Assembly (NCBI RefSeq): GCF_900109285.1
Contig: NZ_FNZQ01000010.1
Coordinates: 1-57,092 of the forward strand
Reading direction: 5' to 3'
Length of the DNA stretch: 57,092 nt
Source: Jannaschia helgolandensis
GTDB taxonomy: Bacteria > Pseudomonadota > Alphaproteobacteria > Rhodobacterales > Rhodobacteraceae
The notes below the pieces were generated by a model. It was not told where the DNA came from, searched no databases, and worked only from the letters and a program-made list of their open reading frames with translations. The position numbers were made by a program, and so were the translations under genes. Below, piece after piece: positions 8,073 to 16,678 of this stretch (within the stretch, counting starts at the first letter, position 1; each line of letters opens with the position of its first letter).

Positions 8073-8377
8073 GACGGGACCCATGAGGCAAGGGCCAATG
8101 CCGATTCGGCACCATATGCGTCCCAGAGACTGATTTGGGGTGACATCGACCCTAGCGCGAAGCTTTTTGAGGGGACATTTCTGCCCTATAGGAGGACAAC
8201 CAGAGTGTCCCCCTATACCAGATTCATACCGGATTCTTCTTTCAGGATGAATGACAGGCATGGGAGTGCTTGACAGAATCGGCCCGCTCAACGCAAATCA
8301 GGGTAACTGCCGAAATAACGGTGGATTGAGCGGCAAGGGCGGGAGGACAGGATGGGTCTCGGCCAGACAGGACACAG
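8073..8377. promoter_or_regulatory. Candidate origin / iteron region between parA and the initiator gene
   Basis: Related short repeats cluster here: AGGGGACA (8170-8177), GGAGGACA (8191-8198), its inverted form TGTCCCCC (8206-8213), and GGAGGACA again (8342-8349). Two of them form an inverted repeat with 12-bp arms and one mismatch: TATAGGAGGACA (8187-8198) and TGTCCCCCTATA (8206-8217), eight bases apart. Repeats next to an initiator gene are typical of initiator binding sites or autoregulation. I saw no standard DnaA box. The region also holds the initiator's promoter and ribosome site (AGGA six bases before 8378). Confidence 0.5.
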
Positions 8378-9043
8378 ATGAAACGGCGGGAGACAACGCG
8401 GGCTACAGGACGGTATGCGGCCTCGCTGAAATACGATGTCCTGACTGCCCTCGGGGCCTATGCCTGCGGAGGGGACAAGCATCGGCAGCGTCTGGCGCTG
8501 CGCCTGATGACCCTCGTGACTGCTCGCTACAACTGGCAGGACGATACGGTGACGACAGGCCAGCGCGAGATTGCAGCGCTCTGGTCCGTCGATGAACGCA
8601 CCGTAAAGCGTGAGATGGCGCGGTTGCGCGATATGGGATGGCTGGTTCTGAAACGTGCTTCGACGCGCGGTCGCGTGGCCTGTTACGGTCTGGGGCTGGA
8701 TGTGATCCTGATGCAGACCGAACCCTATTGGGTATGTGTCGGCCCGGATTTCGTGGAACGGATGGGGGCCAAACCTGCGGAACCGGCGTCCGATCCGACA
8801 GTCGTGGCTTTTCCAGTGGCGGGCGAAGGCGCATGGTCGCAGATCGCCACACGATTGCAGGCAGACGATCCCGGAGTGTTCAATGCCTGGTTTGCGCCGC
8901 TGGTATCGTTGGGAGAACGGAACAGGGTCTTGCGGTTGAAGGTGCCGTCGAAATTTCACGGCTCGTTCCTGCGCACGCATCACTTGGGTCGCCTACAGGC
9001 CCTGGCGCGGTTTCAGGGGTGCGAGGTGGAGCTGGTCGATTGA
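8378..9043 (+). CDS. DnaA-like plasmid replication initiator
   Basis: About 221 residues. The N-terminal half has a winged-helix type segment (REIAALWSVDERTVKREMARLRDMGWLVL split over about residues 62-92). The C-terminal 75 residues resemble the DnaA N-terminal domain: W-x2-I-A-T-R-L, FNAWFAPL, LRLKVPSKFHGSFLRTHH. Proteins of this layout are the replication initiators of the 'DnaA-like' plasmid class known in Rhodobacterales. It has no AAA+ ATPase domain, so it is not chromosomal DnaA. It is divergent from parAB, the usual arrangement for a compact replication/partition module. Its function is assigned from family and context. Confidence 0.8.
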   Translation: MKRRETTRATGRYAASLKYDVLTALGAYACGGDKHRQRLALRLMTLVTARYNWQDDTVTTGQREIAALWSVDERTVKREMARLRDMGWLVLKRASTRGRVACYGLGLDVILMQTEPYWVCVGPDFVERMGAKPAEPASDPTVVAFPVAGEGAWSQIATRLQADDPGVFNAWFAPLVSLGERNRVLRLKVPSKFHGSFLRTHHLGRLQALARFQGCEVELVD

Positions 9044-9237
9044 AGCTTGGTCGGACATTCCCGAAAGATCGTCTGACATACGCTCATGCATTGAATAAAA
9101 GGCTCTTATCAAGAGATTTGAGAAACGCTTGCCACAGACACAGCGTCTTAAACCCTGTGATCACATTGCGATGCAGGCAGCGGTATAACTGTTCTTGAAC
9201 GGTGCCAATGTCGCCATATCCTGAAGCGGGGTTTCGA
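9044..9237. other. Convergent intergenic gap with no gene seen
   Basis: Separates the initiator (plus) from iolJ (minus). It contains an isolated TGTGATCACA palindrome at 9156-9165, but nothing I can assign. It should hold the terminators of both flanking genes; no strong hairpin with a T-run stands out. Confidence 0.3.
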
Positions 9238-10065
9238 TCAGTCGCCCAGGGACCGCAGAACGGCAACGGTCGCATTCCGAATCGGAGCTTCGATCCGGGA
9301 CAGGATCTGCGCCCGGTCGAACAGAGCAGGGTCGTCGGCCAGCGTCTTGCGCAGCGCGCTGCCGAAGACCTGACGCAATTCTGTCCCGATGTTGAATTTG
9401 CAAATTGACGAACTGCGCGCCAGTGCGGCCCGTTGCCCGTGCGGCACACCCGACCCGCCGTGGATGACCAGCGGGACGGAGGTGACAGCCTCGATCGCGC
9501 GGATGCGGGCTTCGTCCAGTCCATTGCCCGCACCGGTCTGCAAATGCATGTTTCCGACGGAAATCGCCATGGCGTCAACGCCGGTTTCGCGGGCGAACTC
9601 TGCGGCTTCGCCGGGGTCGGTCCCCTTGCTCTCGGCGCCTGCGGCATAGCCGACGAACCCGATTTCGCCCTCGCAACTGACACCCGCGGCATGGGCCATG
9701 TCAGCAATGGCACGGGTCCGGTCGATGTTGTCGGCCAGCGACAGTTTCGACCCGTCGAACATGACGGAGGTGAACCCAGCATCAATCGCGGCGGCACAAT
9801 CGGATTCTTCGTACCCGTGATCCAGATGAACCACGACGGGCACGTCGACGTCGGCCGCCAGCGACCGGAACATCGCACCCAGAACGGGCAGGGGGGTATG
9901 CGCGCGACAGCCTGGCCCGGCTTGCAGGATGATCGGCACACCCAATGTCTGCGCGGCGGCGGTATAGGCGCGCGCATCCTCCCACCCCAGACAGACGACA
10001 CCGGCGATGGCGCGGCCATACCGAAGCGCGGGTTGCAGCACGTTGGACAGGGGAACGAGGGTCAT
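9238..10065 (-). CDS. iolJ: Class II aldolase, probable 6-phospho-5-dehydro-2-deoxygluconate aldolase
   Basis: About 275 residues, a class II fructose-bisphosphate-aldolase-family TIM barrel. Metal-binding signatures are VVVHLDHGYEE near residue 85, SCEGEIGFVG, and LVIHGGSGVPH. In the inositol pathway this enzyme splits 6-phospho-5-dehydro-2-deoxygluconate into dihydroxyacetone phosphate and malonate semialdehyde. Position as the last gene of the iolD-phyH-iolC-iolB-iolJ operon supports IolJ over a glycolytic FbaA. The start overlaps the iolB stop by four bases. Confidence 0.85.
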   Translation of the reverse strand: MTLVPLSNVLQPALRYGRAIAGVVCLGWEDARAYTAAAQTLGVPIILQAGPGCRAHTPLPVLGAMFRSLAADVDVPVVVHLDHGYEESDCAAAIDAGFTSVMFDGSKLSLADNIDRTRAIADMAHAAGVSCEGEIGFVGYAAGAESKGTDPGEAAEFARETGVDAMAISVGNMHLQTGAGNGLDEARIRAIEAVTSVPLVIHGGSGVPHGQRAALARSSSICKFNIGTELRQVFGSALRKTLADDPALFDRAQILSRIEAPIRNATVAVLRSLGD

Positions 10066-10904
10066 TTGAACTTGGCCACCATATCCATGATGCCCGGAAT
10101 CGTATGCAGTTGTTCGGCATGCGTCGGCTGGAAATATTGCTTCAGCGACCGCTGGCTGAGTCCGCCGAGGATGGTGAAGTAGTACATTTCATAGCCGGGC
10201 AGAACGGCGCAGGGATGATACCCCTTGTCGAGACAGATCGTGGAGCCATCCATGATATGATAAGCATCGCCGGGCTTGTTATCTTCGCGTTGCAGCATCT
10301 GCACGCCCGAGCCGTAGTTCGGTTTGAAGCGAAAGTTATAGGTCTCGTCGTGCCGCGTCTCGTCGGGCAGGCGGTCGGTGTCGTGCTTGTGGCTGGGAAA
10401 ACCGGACCAGCCGCCCTGACCGACGGTGAACAGTTCCGACACCAGCAACCGACCAACACGGTCATGGTATTGCGCGCCCAGGATATGCGCGATACGGCGA
10501 TGGGTCTTGGTGTCGTCACTGCCATATTGCACCTTGTCAAGATCCTTGGTTCGGACGGCGAAAGGCTTTAGCGTGTCGGCGAATTTGGCGCCTGCAATGA
10601 AGACTTCGGCGGTGGCACTGCGACAGGTGATTTGCGCGCCCGTATCGGTCGGGACATAGACACCTTCGGGGTCGCCATCGAAGACATCGCCGGTGCGGAC
10701 ACCGATATCCTTGTAGGTCTCGCCGCCGGTTTCGATGGTCACCGTGCCGGTCGCAGGCACGATGCAGGTCTCGTATCCGGGAACGCGATATTCGAAGGTC
10801 TCGCCCTGATTCAGCTTGACGATATTGAAGTAGTTCAGCGGAACTGTCGCATTGTCGACGTCGACGATCGGCTTGTTGTGATTGTCATGGGGGGGGATGT
10901 GCAT
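10062..10904 (-). CDS. iolB: 5-deoxy-glucuronate isomerase
   Basis: About 280 residues, a bicupin enzyme converting 5-deoxy-D-glucuronate to 5-dehydro-2-deoxy-D-gluconate in inositol catabolism. Diagnostic segments are GGWSGFPSHKHDTD with the metal-binding histidines, RHDETYNFRF, and CLDKGYHPCAVLPGYEMYYF. The start lies five bases after the iolC stop, and its stop overlaps iolJ. Confidence 0.93.
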   Translation of the reverse strand: MHIPPHDNHNKPIVDVDNATVPLNYFNIVKLNQGETFEYRVPGYETCIVPATGTVTIETGGETYKDIGVRTGDVFDGDPEGVYVPTDTGAQITCRSATAEVFIAGAKFADTLKPFAVRTKDLDKVQYGSDDTKTHRRIAHILGAQYHDRVGRLLVSELFTVGQGGWSGFPSHKHDTDRLPDETRHDETYNFRFKPNYGSGVQMLQREDNKPGDAYHIMDGSTICLDKGYHPCAVLPGYEMYYFTILGGLSQRSLKQYFQPTHAEQLHTIPGIMDMVAKFK

Positions 10905-10909
10905 CGGGG

Positions 10910-11872
10910 CTACTCCGTGGGTCCGGGGTGATTGGCCAGAAAGGCCTCGAGTTCGAGTGTGGTCGGCATGGCGGGGGCGCAGCCAACGCGGGCAACGACC
11001 ATCGCGGCGCTGGCCGACCCGCGCAGGACGGCCGATTTCACGTCGTGGCCGTTGGCCAGACCGGCGATGAACCCGCCCATGAAACTGTCGCCCGCGCCGG
11101 TGGGTTTCAGGGCATCTGTGCGATAGATGCCGGTGCGGATTTCGTCACCGTCATGGAAGGTGATCGCGCCCTTCTCGCCCATCTTGTAGACGATCAGTTT
11201 GCCCTGTTCCGCCAGCGTTCGAGCCTTTTCGAGACCCTTTTCATAGTCGCCGGCCATAAATCCGAATTCGACGTCATTCCCGATGATGACGTCGCATAGG
11301 TCGCCCGCGCGGCTTAGCACGTCGGAGGCAATCTGCGGGCTTGTCCAGGAATAGGGGCGGTAGTCGATATCGAAGATCAGCGGGATGTCTGCGCTTCGCG
11401 CCAGATCAAAGGCGCGAAAGGCTGCGGTGCGGCTGGGATCGGCGGCAAAGACCGTGCCGGTGGTGATCAGGGCGCTGCGGCCCGAATACCGCGCTGCCTC
11501 TACATCAGCGACCGTCATCTCGAAGTCTGCGGCGCCGTTGCGATAGATGACCGATTGGTGGTCCTCCATCCGGGTTTCGACCACGGCGAGCGAGTTGCGT
11601 GCTTCGCCGCCCACGGGTTTGACACAGGTGCGGTCGACACCGTAGCGGTCCAGCTGGTTGATGGCGAACCGTCCGATTGCATCGTCGCTGACACGGGTCA
11701 CCAGGGCGGCCTTGCAGCCCTGTTTGACCAGCGCGACGCCGATATTCGCGCTGCTTCCGCCCAGGCAGGACACGAAGCTTTCGGCGTCTTCGGTGCGGGT
11801 ACCGGGCGGGTCGGGGTAGAAATCCATACCCGCGCGCCCGACGATCAGGAAATCCTTGTCCGACAGGTTCAT
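10910..11872 (-). CDS. iolC: 5-dehydro-2-deoxygluconokinase
   Basis: About 320 residues, PfkB/ribokinase family. The N-terminal GG motif is SCLGGSSANIGVALVKQG, and the C-terminal ATP/catalytic motif is LKPTGAGDSFMGGF with the catalytic Asp. It phosphorylates 5-dehydro-2-deoxygluconate. It overlaps the upstream phyH-type gene by four bases (ATGA), so the two are coupled. Confidence 0.92.
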   Translation of the reverse strand: MNLSDKDFLIVGRAGMDFYPDPPGTRTEDAESFVSCLGGSSANIGVALVKQGCKAALVTRVSDDAIGRFAINQLDRYGVDRTCVKPVGGEARNSLAVVETRMEDHQSVIYRNGAADFEMTVADVEAARYSGRSALITTGTVFAADPSRTAAFRAFDLARSADIPLIFDIDYRPYSWTSPQIASDVLSRAGDLCDVIIGNDVEFGFMAGDYEKGLEKARTLAEQGKLIVYKMGEKGAITFHDGDEIRTGIYRTDALKPTGAGDSFMGGFIAGLANGHDVKSAVLRGSASAAMVVARVGCAPAMPTTLELEAFLANHPGPTE

Positions 11873-12708
11873 TTTCGCCCTTCCGCATTGACGGCATCGG
11901 CGGTGTCGAGAACTTCGGGATAAGGATAGTCGAACCCCAACAGCTGACGCAGTTCAGGTGAAGCGGTGTCGAGAAGTTCGCGGGGCAGGGCGGCGGGCAT
12001 ATCTTCCAGCGGTTTGACCCACTTGGGCAGATAGTTCGTCAGAACCGCGCAGCGTTCATGGTCGGAACGGTTCGGCATCGCGCAATGCCAGGCGGCACCA
12101 AAAAACAGCACAGTGTCACCCGGTTCACCCAGCATGCGTTTAGATTTGCCGTGAAAATCATCCTCCGGCCCCGGATATCGCAGATGTTTCTGCGTACCGG
12201 GCACATAGGCGGTCGCGCCCGACGCCTCGGTGAACGGATCGAGGATCACGGTGACCTGCGCGTTCATCGGAAAGCTGGCGTTCAGGCCGATGGGGTGCGT
12301 TTCCGGTGCATGAAAATCCCAATAGGGATAATCGACATGCGGTTCCTGACCCGGCCCGCCCGGCAGGATGCGGTTGGCCGCGATGGAGCCCATGATGAAT
12401 CCGGTGCCGAGGAATTTCGACAGGACTTTCATCAAGACCGGGTGCGTGGCCATACGGGCAAACACGTCGCCCTTGGCCAAGAGGTTCCAGACCCGTCGTT
12501 GCAGGGCCAGCTGGCCATCCTTGGCGGCGGCCCCCTGAAAATGCGTGACCTTGGCCGCATCGTTGTTGGAATGTTCGAGGATGATGCGTCGGGCCTCGGC
12601 AATATCCTCGGGTGCAAACAGGCCTTTGAACATCACGGCCCCGCCGCCGTTTAACAATTCGTCGACAATGGCGTCTGGATCGGCTGCATCGGCTTTGTAG
12701 GTTTTCAT
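11869..12708 (-). CDS. Phytanoyl-CoA dioxygenase (PhyH) family protein within the iol operon
   Basis: About 279 residues, a Fe(II)/2-oxoglutarate-dependent oxygenase of the PhyH family. Likely metal ligands are the H-x-D in EPHVDYPYWD and the distal His in AAWHCAMPNRSDHERCAV; the following Arg would hold 2-oxoglutarate. It sits between iolD and iolC with four-base overlaps on both sides, so it is made together with the pathway enzymes. It is not a standard step of myo-inositol degradation. It may act on a modified inositol such as a methyl ether or a deoxy compound; the substrate is unknown. Confidence 0.85.
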   Translation of the reverse strand: MKTYKADAADPDAIVDELLNGGGAVMFKGLFAPEDIAEARRIILEHSNNDAAKVTHFQGAAAKDGQLALQRRVWNLLAKGDVFARMATHPVLMKVLSKFLGTGFIMGSIAANRILPGGPGQEPHVDYPYWDFHAPETHPIGLNASFPMNAQVTVILDPFTEASGATAYVPGTQKHLRYPGPEDDFHGKSKRMLGEPGDTVLFFGAAWHCAMPNRSDHERCAVLTNYLPKWVKPLEDMPAALPRELLDTASPELRQLLGFDYPYPEVLDTADAVNAEGRK

Positions 12709-14570
12709 ATGCCTTTCCTCTGTCGCTTGGTGCGCGTGGCTTCAACATCCTTGTGCGCGGCAGTGACGGACCTGGTTTCCGAAATTTCGGGCGTTCCGAT
12801 CTCCCACCAGGCGTGCCCCTCAGACGTCCAGCCATCATAGGGATCGACCTGCATGACGATGACGGTGGTAAGGGCAGAGGCCTTGGCACGGGTGAAGGCA
12901 TCGGCCAGTTCGCCCGCGTTAGAGACGGTTTCGGCATGTGCGCCCATGGCTTTGGCGTGGGATTCGAAATCGACACGAACCTGGCGGGTGGCGGTCGGTG
13001 TATCCGCGATCAGGTTGTTGAAACTGTCCTGCCCTGTGTTGTTCTGCAACTTGTTGATGACCGCGAAACCGCCGTTGTCGAGTACCAGAACGATCAGTTT
13101 CTTTTCGGTCAGGACGGCGGAATAGAGGTCAGAGTTCAGCATCAGGTAGCTGCCGTCGCCGGTCAGCACGACGGTGTCGCTGTCGGGCTCGTCCTCGGCC
13201 TGCGCGATGCGCGCGCCCCAGCCGCCCGCGATTTCGTAACCCATGCAGGAAAAGCCGAATTCCACATCTACGGTGCCCGCCTTCAGGGTGCGCCAGTTGG
13301 CAGTAACTTCGGCGGGCAGGCCCCCGGCGGCGGCGACGACGCGGTCGGACGGGGCCATCAGCGCGTTTATCGTGCCAATGGCCTGGGCATAGGAGTTCGG
13401 GCGGTTGCCGGGTGTCACGTTCTCGGCGCGGTAATCGTTCCATTTTGCGCGCTCGGCCTTGGCCTTTGCGGTCCAGTCCGCGGGCGTTTTGTGATTACCG
13501 AGAGCGTCGCCGACAGCATTCAGTCCCAACTTTGCATCGCCCACGACCGTCGTCGCCAGATGCTTGGCCGCATCGTGACGTCCGACGTTGAGCGTCAGCA
13601 ATCTGGCGTTGCGGGCAAAGGCGGTCCAGCTGCCGGTCGTGAAGTCCTGCAAGCGGGTGCCGACTGCGAAGATCACGTCGGCATTTTCCGCCGTCCAGTT
13701 GGCCGAGTTCGATCCGGTGACGCCGACCGGACCGATGTTCAGCGGATGATCGTCCAGAAGATTTGCCCGGCCGGCAATTGTCTCTATTACCGGGATATCA
13801 TGAGTTTCGGCGAAACGCGTCAGCTCGGCCACGGCCCCGGAATACTGCACGCCTCCGCCGGCAATGATGACCGGACGTTCAGCAGACTTGAGGATTGTAG
13901 CGGCCTCGGAGATTTCGACCGTATCGGGCATCTGTCGGCGAATGCGATGTGTCCGATTGTCAAAGAACGCCTTTGGATAATCCCAGGCCCAGCCCTGCAC
14001 ATCCTGCGGCAGGCCCAGAAACGCCGGGCCGCAATCGGCAGGGTCCAGCATGGTCGCCAGCGCGGCGGGTAGCGATTGCAGGATCTGCGCCGGATGGGTG
14101 ATGCGGTCCCAGAACCGGGTGACAGCCTTGAAGGCATCGTTCACGCCCAGTGCCGGATTGCCGAAATGTTCAAGTTGTTGCAGCACCGGGTCGGGCAGGC
14201 GGGTCAGGAAGGTATCGCCGCAAAGCATCAGCATCGGCAGACGGTTTGCGTGGGCCAGTGCTGCGGCGGTCAGCAGGTTTGCGGTGCCGGGGCCAGCGCT
14301 TGCGGTGCAGAACATGAAGCGGCGGCGCAGATGATATTTGGCATAGCCGGCAGCGGCGAACCCCATGCTGGTTTCATTCTGACCGCGATAGAGCGGCAGT
14401 TGATCGCGCACCGGATACAGCGCCTCGCCCAGACAGGGCACGTTGCCATGACCGAAGATGCCGAAACCACCGCCGCAGATGCGCGTCCGGGTTCCGTCGA
14501 TGTCGATATGTTGCGCCAGAAGCCAACGCACGATGGCCTGTGCCACCGTAAGGCGGATGGTATCTGTCAT
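12705..14570 (-). CDS. iolD: 3D-(3,5/4)-trihydroxycyclohexane-1,2-dione hydrolase
   Basis: About 621 residues, thiamine-diphosphate-dependent enzyme that opens the inositol ring. Signatures are the catalytic glutamate segment RGQNETSMGFAAAGYAK, and the GDGSYLMLNSDLYSAVL motif with the conserved N for Mg-ThDP binding. The same frame stays open far upstream (to 16346), but that part lies antisense to real genes; ATG at 14570 has GGGAGGAA seven bases before it and gives normal IolD length. First gene of the minus-strand iol operon; its promoter faces 14670, with a LacI-type operator between. Confidence 0.94.
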   Translation of the reverse strand: MTDTIRLTVAQAIVRWLLAQHIDIDGTRTRICGGGFGIFGHGNVPCLGEALYPVRDQLPLYRGQNETSMGFAAAGYAKYHLRRRFMFCTASAGPGTANLLTAAALAHANRLPMLMLCGDTFLTRLPDPVLQQLEHFGNPALGVNDAFKAVTRFWDRITHPAQILQSLPAALATMLDPADCGPAFLGLPQDVQGWAWDYPKAFFDNRTHRIRRQMPDTVEISEAATILKSAERPVIIAGGGVQYSGAVAELTRFAETHDIPVIETIAGRANLLDDHPLNIGPVGVTGSNSANWTAENADVIFAVGTRLQDFTTGSWTAFARNARLLTLNVGRHDAAKHLATTVVGDAKLGLNAVGDALGNHKTPADWTAKAKAERAKWNDYRAENVTPGNRPNSYAQAIGTINALMAPSDRVVAAAGGLPAEVTANWRTLKAGTVDVEFGFSCMGYEIAGGWGARIAQAEDEPDSDTVVLTGDGSYLMLNSDLYSAVLTEKKLIVLVLDNGGFAVINKLQNNTGQDSFNNLIADTPTATRQVRVDFESHAKAMGAHAETVSNAGELADAFTRAKASALTTVIVMQVDPYDGWTSEGHAWWEIGTPEISETRSVTAAHKDVEATRTKRQRKGI

Positions 14571-14627
14571 TGCGGCATTCCTCCCGGTGAAAAGCGCTTG
14601 CACGTTTTCGAATCCCAGAATACGGAT

Positions 14628-14645
14628 ATTGCAACCGGTTGCAAT
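14628..14645. promoter_or_regulatory. LacI-type operator in the divergent iolD / dehydrogenase promoter
   Basis: Perfect 18-bp palindrome ATTGCAACCGGTTGCAAT, with central CG as in LacI-family operators. It lies between the divergent starts at 14570 and 14670. A near copy (TTGCAATCGGTTGCAA) occurs just upstream of the LacI gene at 18834, which links the two. An AAGCGCTT core at about 14592 could be a second site. Confidence 0.8.
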
Positions 14646-14669
14646 TGCTAATCGGGAACCGGGGGAACT

Positions 14670-15776
14670 ATGCGCGATATCGGCATTGGCATCATTGGCG
14701 GAGGCTATATGGGCAAAGCCCATGCGGTGGCGATGTCTGCCGTCGGCCCCGTGTTCGAGACGGCTTTGCGCCCAAAACTCGTGATGGTCTGTGCCACGTC
14801 CGACGCCTCGGCAGAACGGTATCGCGCGGCCTATGGGTTTGCGCGGGCGACATCGGACTGGCGCACGCTGGTCGCTGACCCGGAGGTCGAGGCGATCGTC
14901 ATCGCCTCGCCGCAATCCACCCATCGGGAGATCGCCGAAGCCGCCTTCGCGCGCGGTTTGCCGGTGTTTTGCGAAAAGCCGCTGGGTGAAAACGCCGCCG
15001 ACAGTGCTGCTATGGTCATGGCGGCCGAGGCGGCAAATGCAATCAACATGACCGGTTTCAACTACGTCCGCACCCCCGCAACACAAGAGGCGATCCGACT
15101 GGTCAGATCCGGTGCGCTTGGCAGGATCACCTGGTTTCGCGGAGAGCATACAGAGGATTTCCTGTCCGATCCGGATGCCCCCGCCAATTGGCGGACCGAA
15201 GGCCGTGCGTCGGGCACGATGGGCGATCTGGCCCCGCACCCGATCAATTGCGCGCTGGCGCTGATGGGTCCGATCAAGTCCCTGATGGCACAAATAGAGA
15301 CGGTTCATGACACGCGCCCCGGCCCGGATGGTCCGGTGCAGGTCACGAACGACGACCACGCCCAGATGATGTTGCGCTTTGCAAACGGCGTTATGGGTCA
15401 GCTCTACGTCAGTCGTACTGCGACGGGTCGCAAAATGGGATACGGCTATGAAATCCACGGAACGAAAGGCGCGATCCGGTTTGATCAGGAAGATCAGAAC
15501 GCGCTGCACGTATATTACGCCGATGGCCCCGAAGCGGGGCGCGGGTTCACCAAAATTCTGACCGGCCCGGCACATCCGAACTATGCCGCCTTCTGTCAGG
15601 GACCGGGGCACGGCACGGGATATCAGGATCAGATCATCATCGAGGCGCGGGATTTCCTGCACGCCATCGAGACGAATACGAACATTTTCCCGACTTTCCG
15701 CGACGGGATGGAGGTCAACCGGGTGGTCGAAGCCGCCTGGACCTCTTCGGACCAGCGCCAATGGGTCGATTTGTGA
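14670..15776 (+). CDS. Gfo/Idh/MocA-family NAD(P)-dependent oxidoreductase, inositol cluster
   Basis: About 368 residues. Rossmann motif GIGIIGGGYMGKAH at the N-terminus, followed by the family EKP motif (FCEKPLGENAADS), and the substrate-side segment GTMGDLAPHPIN. Likely a dehydrogenase for an inositol isomer such as scyllo-inositol; the isomer cannot be told from sequence. First gene of the plus-strand run, under the palindrome at 14628-14645. Ten bases separate it from the next gene. Confidence 0.83.
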   Translation: MRDIGIGIIGGGYMGKAHAVAMSAVGPVFETALRPKLVMVCATSDASAERYRAAYGFARATSDWRTLVADPEVEAIVIASPQSTHREIAEAAFARGLPVFCEKPLGENAADSAAMVMAAEAANAINMTGFNYVRTPATQEAIRLVRSGALGRITWFRGEHTEDFLSDPDAPANWRTEGRASGTMGDLAPHPINCALALMGPIKSLMAQIETVHDTRPGPDGPVQVTNDDHAQMMLRFANGVMGQLYVSRTATGRKMGYGYEIHGTKGAIRFDQEDQNALHVYYADGPEAGRGFTKILTGPAHPNYAAFCQGPGHGTGYQDQIIIEARDFLHAIETNTNIFPTFRDGMEVNRVVEAAWTSSDQRQWVDL

Positions 15777-15786
15777 GGGCCAGATC

Positions 15787-16677
15787 ATGACGATACGTAT
15801 CGGCAATGCGCCGTGTTCCTGGGGCGTCGAATTCGCACGCGACCCCCGCAATCCGACGTGGCAGCACGTTCTGAAGGAATGTGCCGAAGCCGGATACAAG
15901 GGGATCGAACTGGGGCCGGTGGGGTTCATGCCCGAAGACCCCGTCATTTTGGCCGAGGGTCTGGCGAAACATGATCTGACGCTGATCGGGGGCGTCGTGT
16001 TCCGGGCGTTCCACGACCCCGAACAATGGGACGACGTGATGGATGGCGCCATCCGCACCTGCAAGGCGCTGGTCGCGCATGGCGCGAAGCATCTGGTGCT
16101 GATCGACAGCATCTCGCCGCGCCGGGCACCGACCGCCGGGCGCGAGTCCGAGGCGGAGCAGATGGACAAGGACGAATGGGCGGCCTTCCGCGACCGCATC
16201 GCCACGGTGGCGAAGATCGGGGCGCAGGAGTATGGCCTGACCGTCGGCATCCACGCCCATGCCGCGGGGTTCATGGATTTCGAACCCGAGCTGGAGCGTT
16301 TGCTGGACGAAGTTCCTGAAGACATCCTGAAGATCTGCTTCGACACAGGGCATCATTCCTATGCCGGTTTCGATCCGGTGGCTTTCATGAAGCGGCACAT
16401 CGAGCGCATCAGCTACATGCACTTCAAGGACATCGACCCGAAGGTGAAGGCCGATGTCGTCGCCAGGCGGACCGATTTCTACAGGGCCTGCGGGCAGGGG
16501 ATTTTCTGCAATCTGGGGCAGGGCGATGTGGACTTCCCGGCCGTTCGCCAAATCTTGCTGGACGACGGGTTTGATGGATGGTGCACGGTTGAACAGGACT
16601 GCGATCCGACGCTGAACCCGGACACTCTGGGCGACGCGACTGCGAACCGTGAATACCTGCAATCGATCGGATTCTAA
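15787..16677 (+). CDS. iolE: Sugar phosphate isomerase/epimerase-type TIM barrel, probable inosose dehydratase
   Basis: About 296 residues, AP-endonuclease-2/xylose-isomerase-like TIM barrel. Starts NAPCSWGVEF; metal ligands are likely in IGIHAHAAG-type and CFDTGHHSYAG segments plus YMHFKDID and CTVEQDCDP. In the pathway IolE dehydrates 2-keto-myo-inositol to the diketone that IolD uses. No other IolE candidate is on the plasmid, so this is the best one, although some relatives are annotated only as isomerases. ATG at 15787 is preferred over the longer open frame because the upstream part overlaps the previous gene. Confidence 0.75.
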   Translation: MTIRIGNAPCSWGVEFARDPRNPTWQHVLKECAEAGYKGIELGPVGFMPEDPVILAEGLAKHDLTLIGGVVFRAFHDPEQWDDVMDGAIRTCKALVAHGAKHLVLIDSISPRRAPTAGRESEAEQMDKDEWAAFRDRIATVAKIGAQEYGLTVGIHAHAAGFMDFEPELERLLDEVPEDILKICFDTGHHSYAGFDPVAFMKRHIERISYMHFKDIDPKVKADVVARRTDFYRACGQGIFCNLGQGDVDFPAVRQILLDDGFDGWCTVEQDCDPTLNPDTLGDATANREYLQSIGF

Positions 16678-16678
16678 G

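Noticed and set aside
9156-9165. TGTGATCACA palindrome resembling a Crp half-site pair
   Set aside because: Crp sites need about six bases between the halves; this one has none, and it lies in a gap between convergent genes.
14571-16346. Upstream extension of the iolD frame giving about 1,213 codons
   Set aside because: It runs antisense through two well-supported genes, and ATG at 14570 has a good ribosome site and gives normal IolD length.
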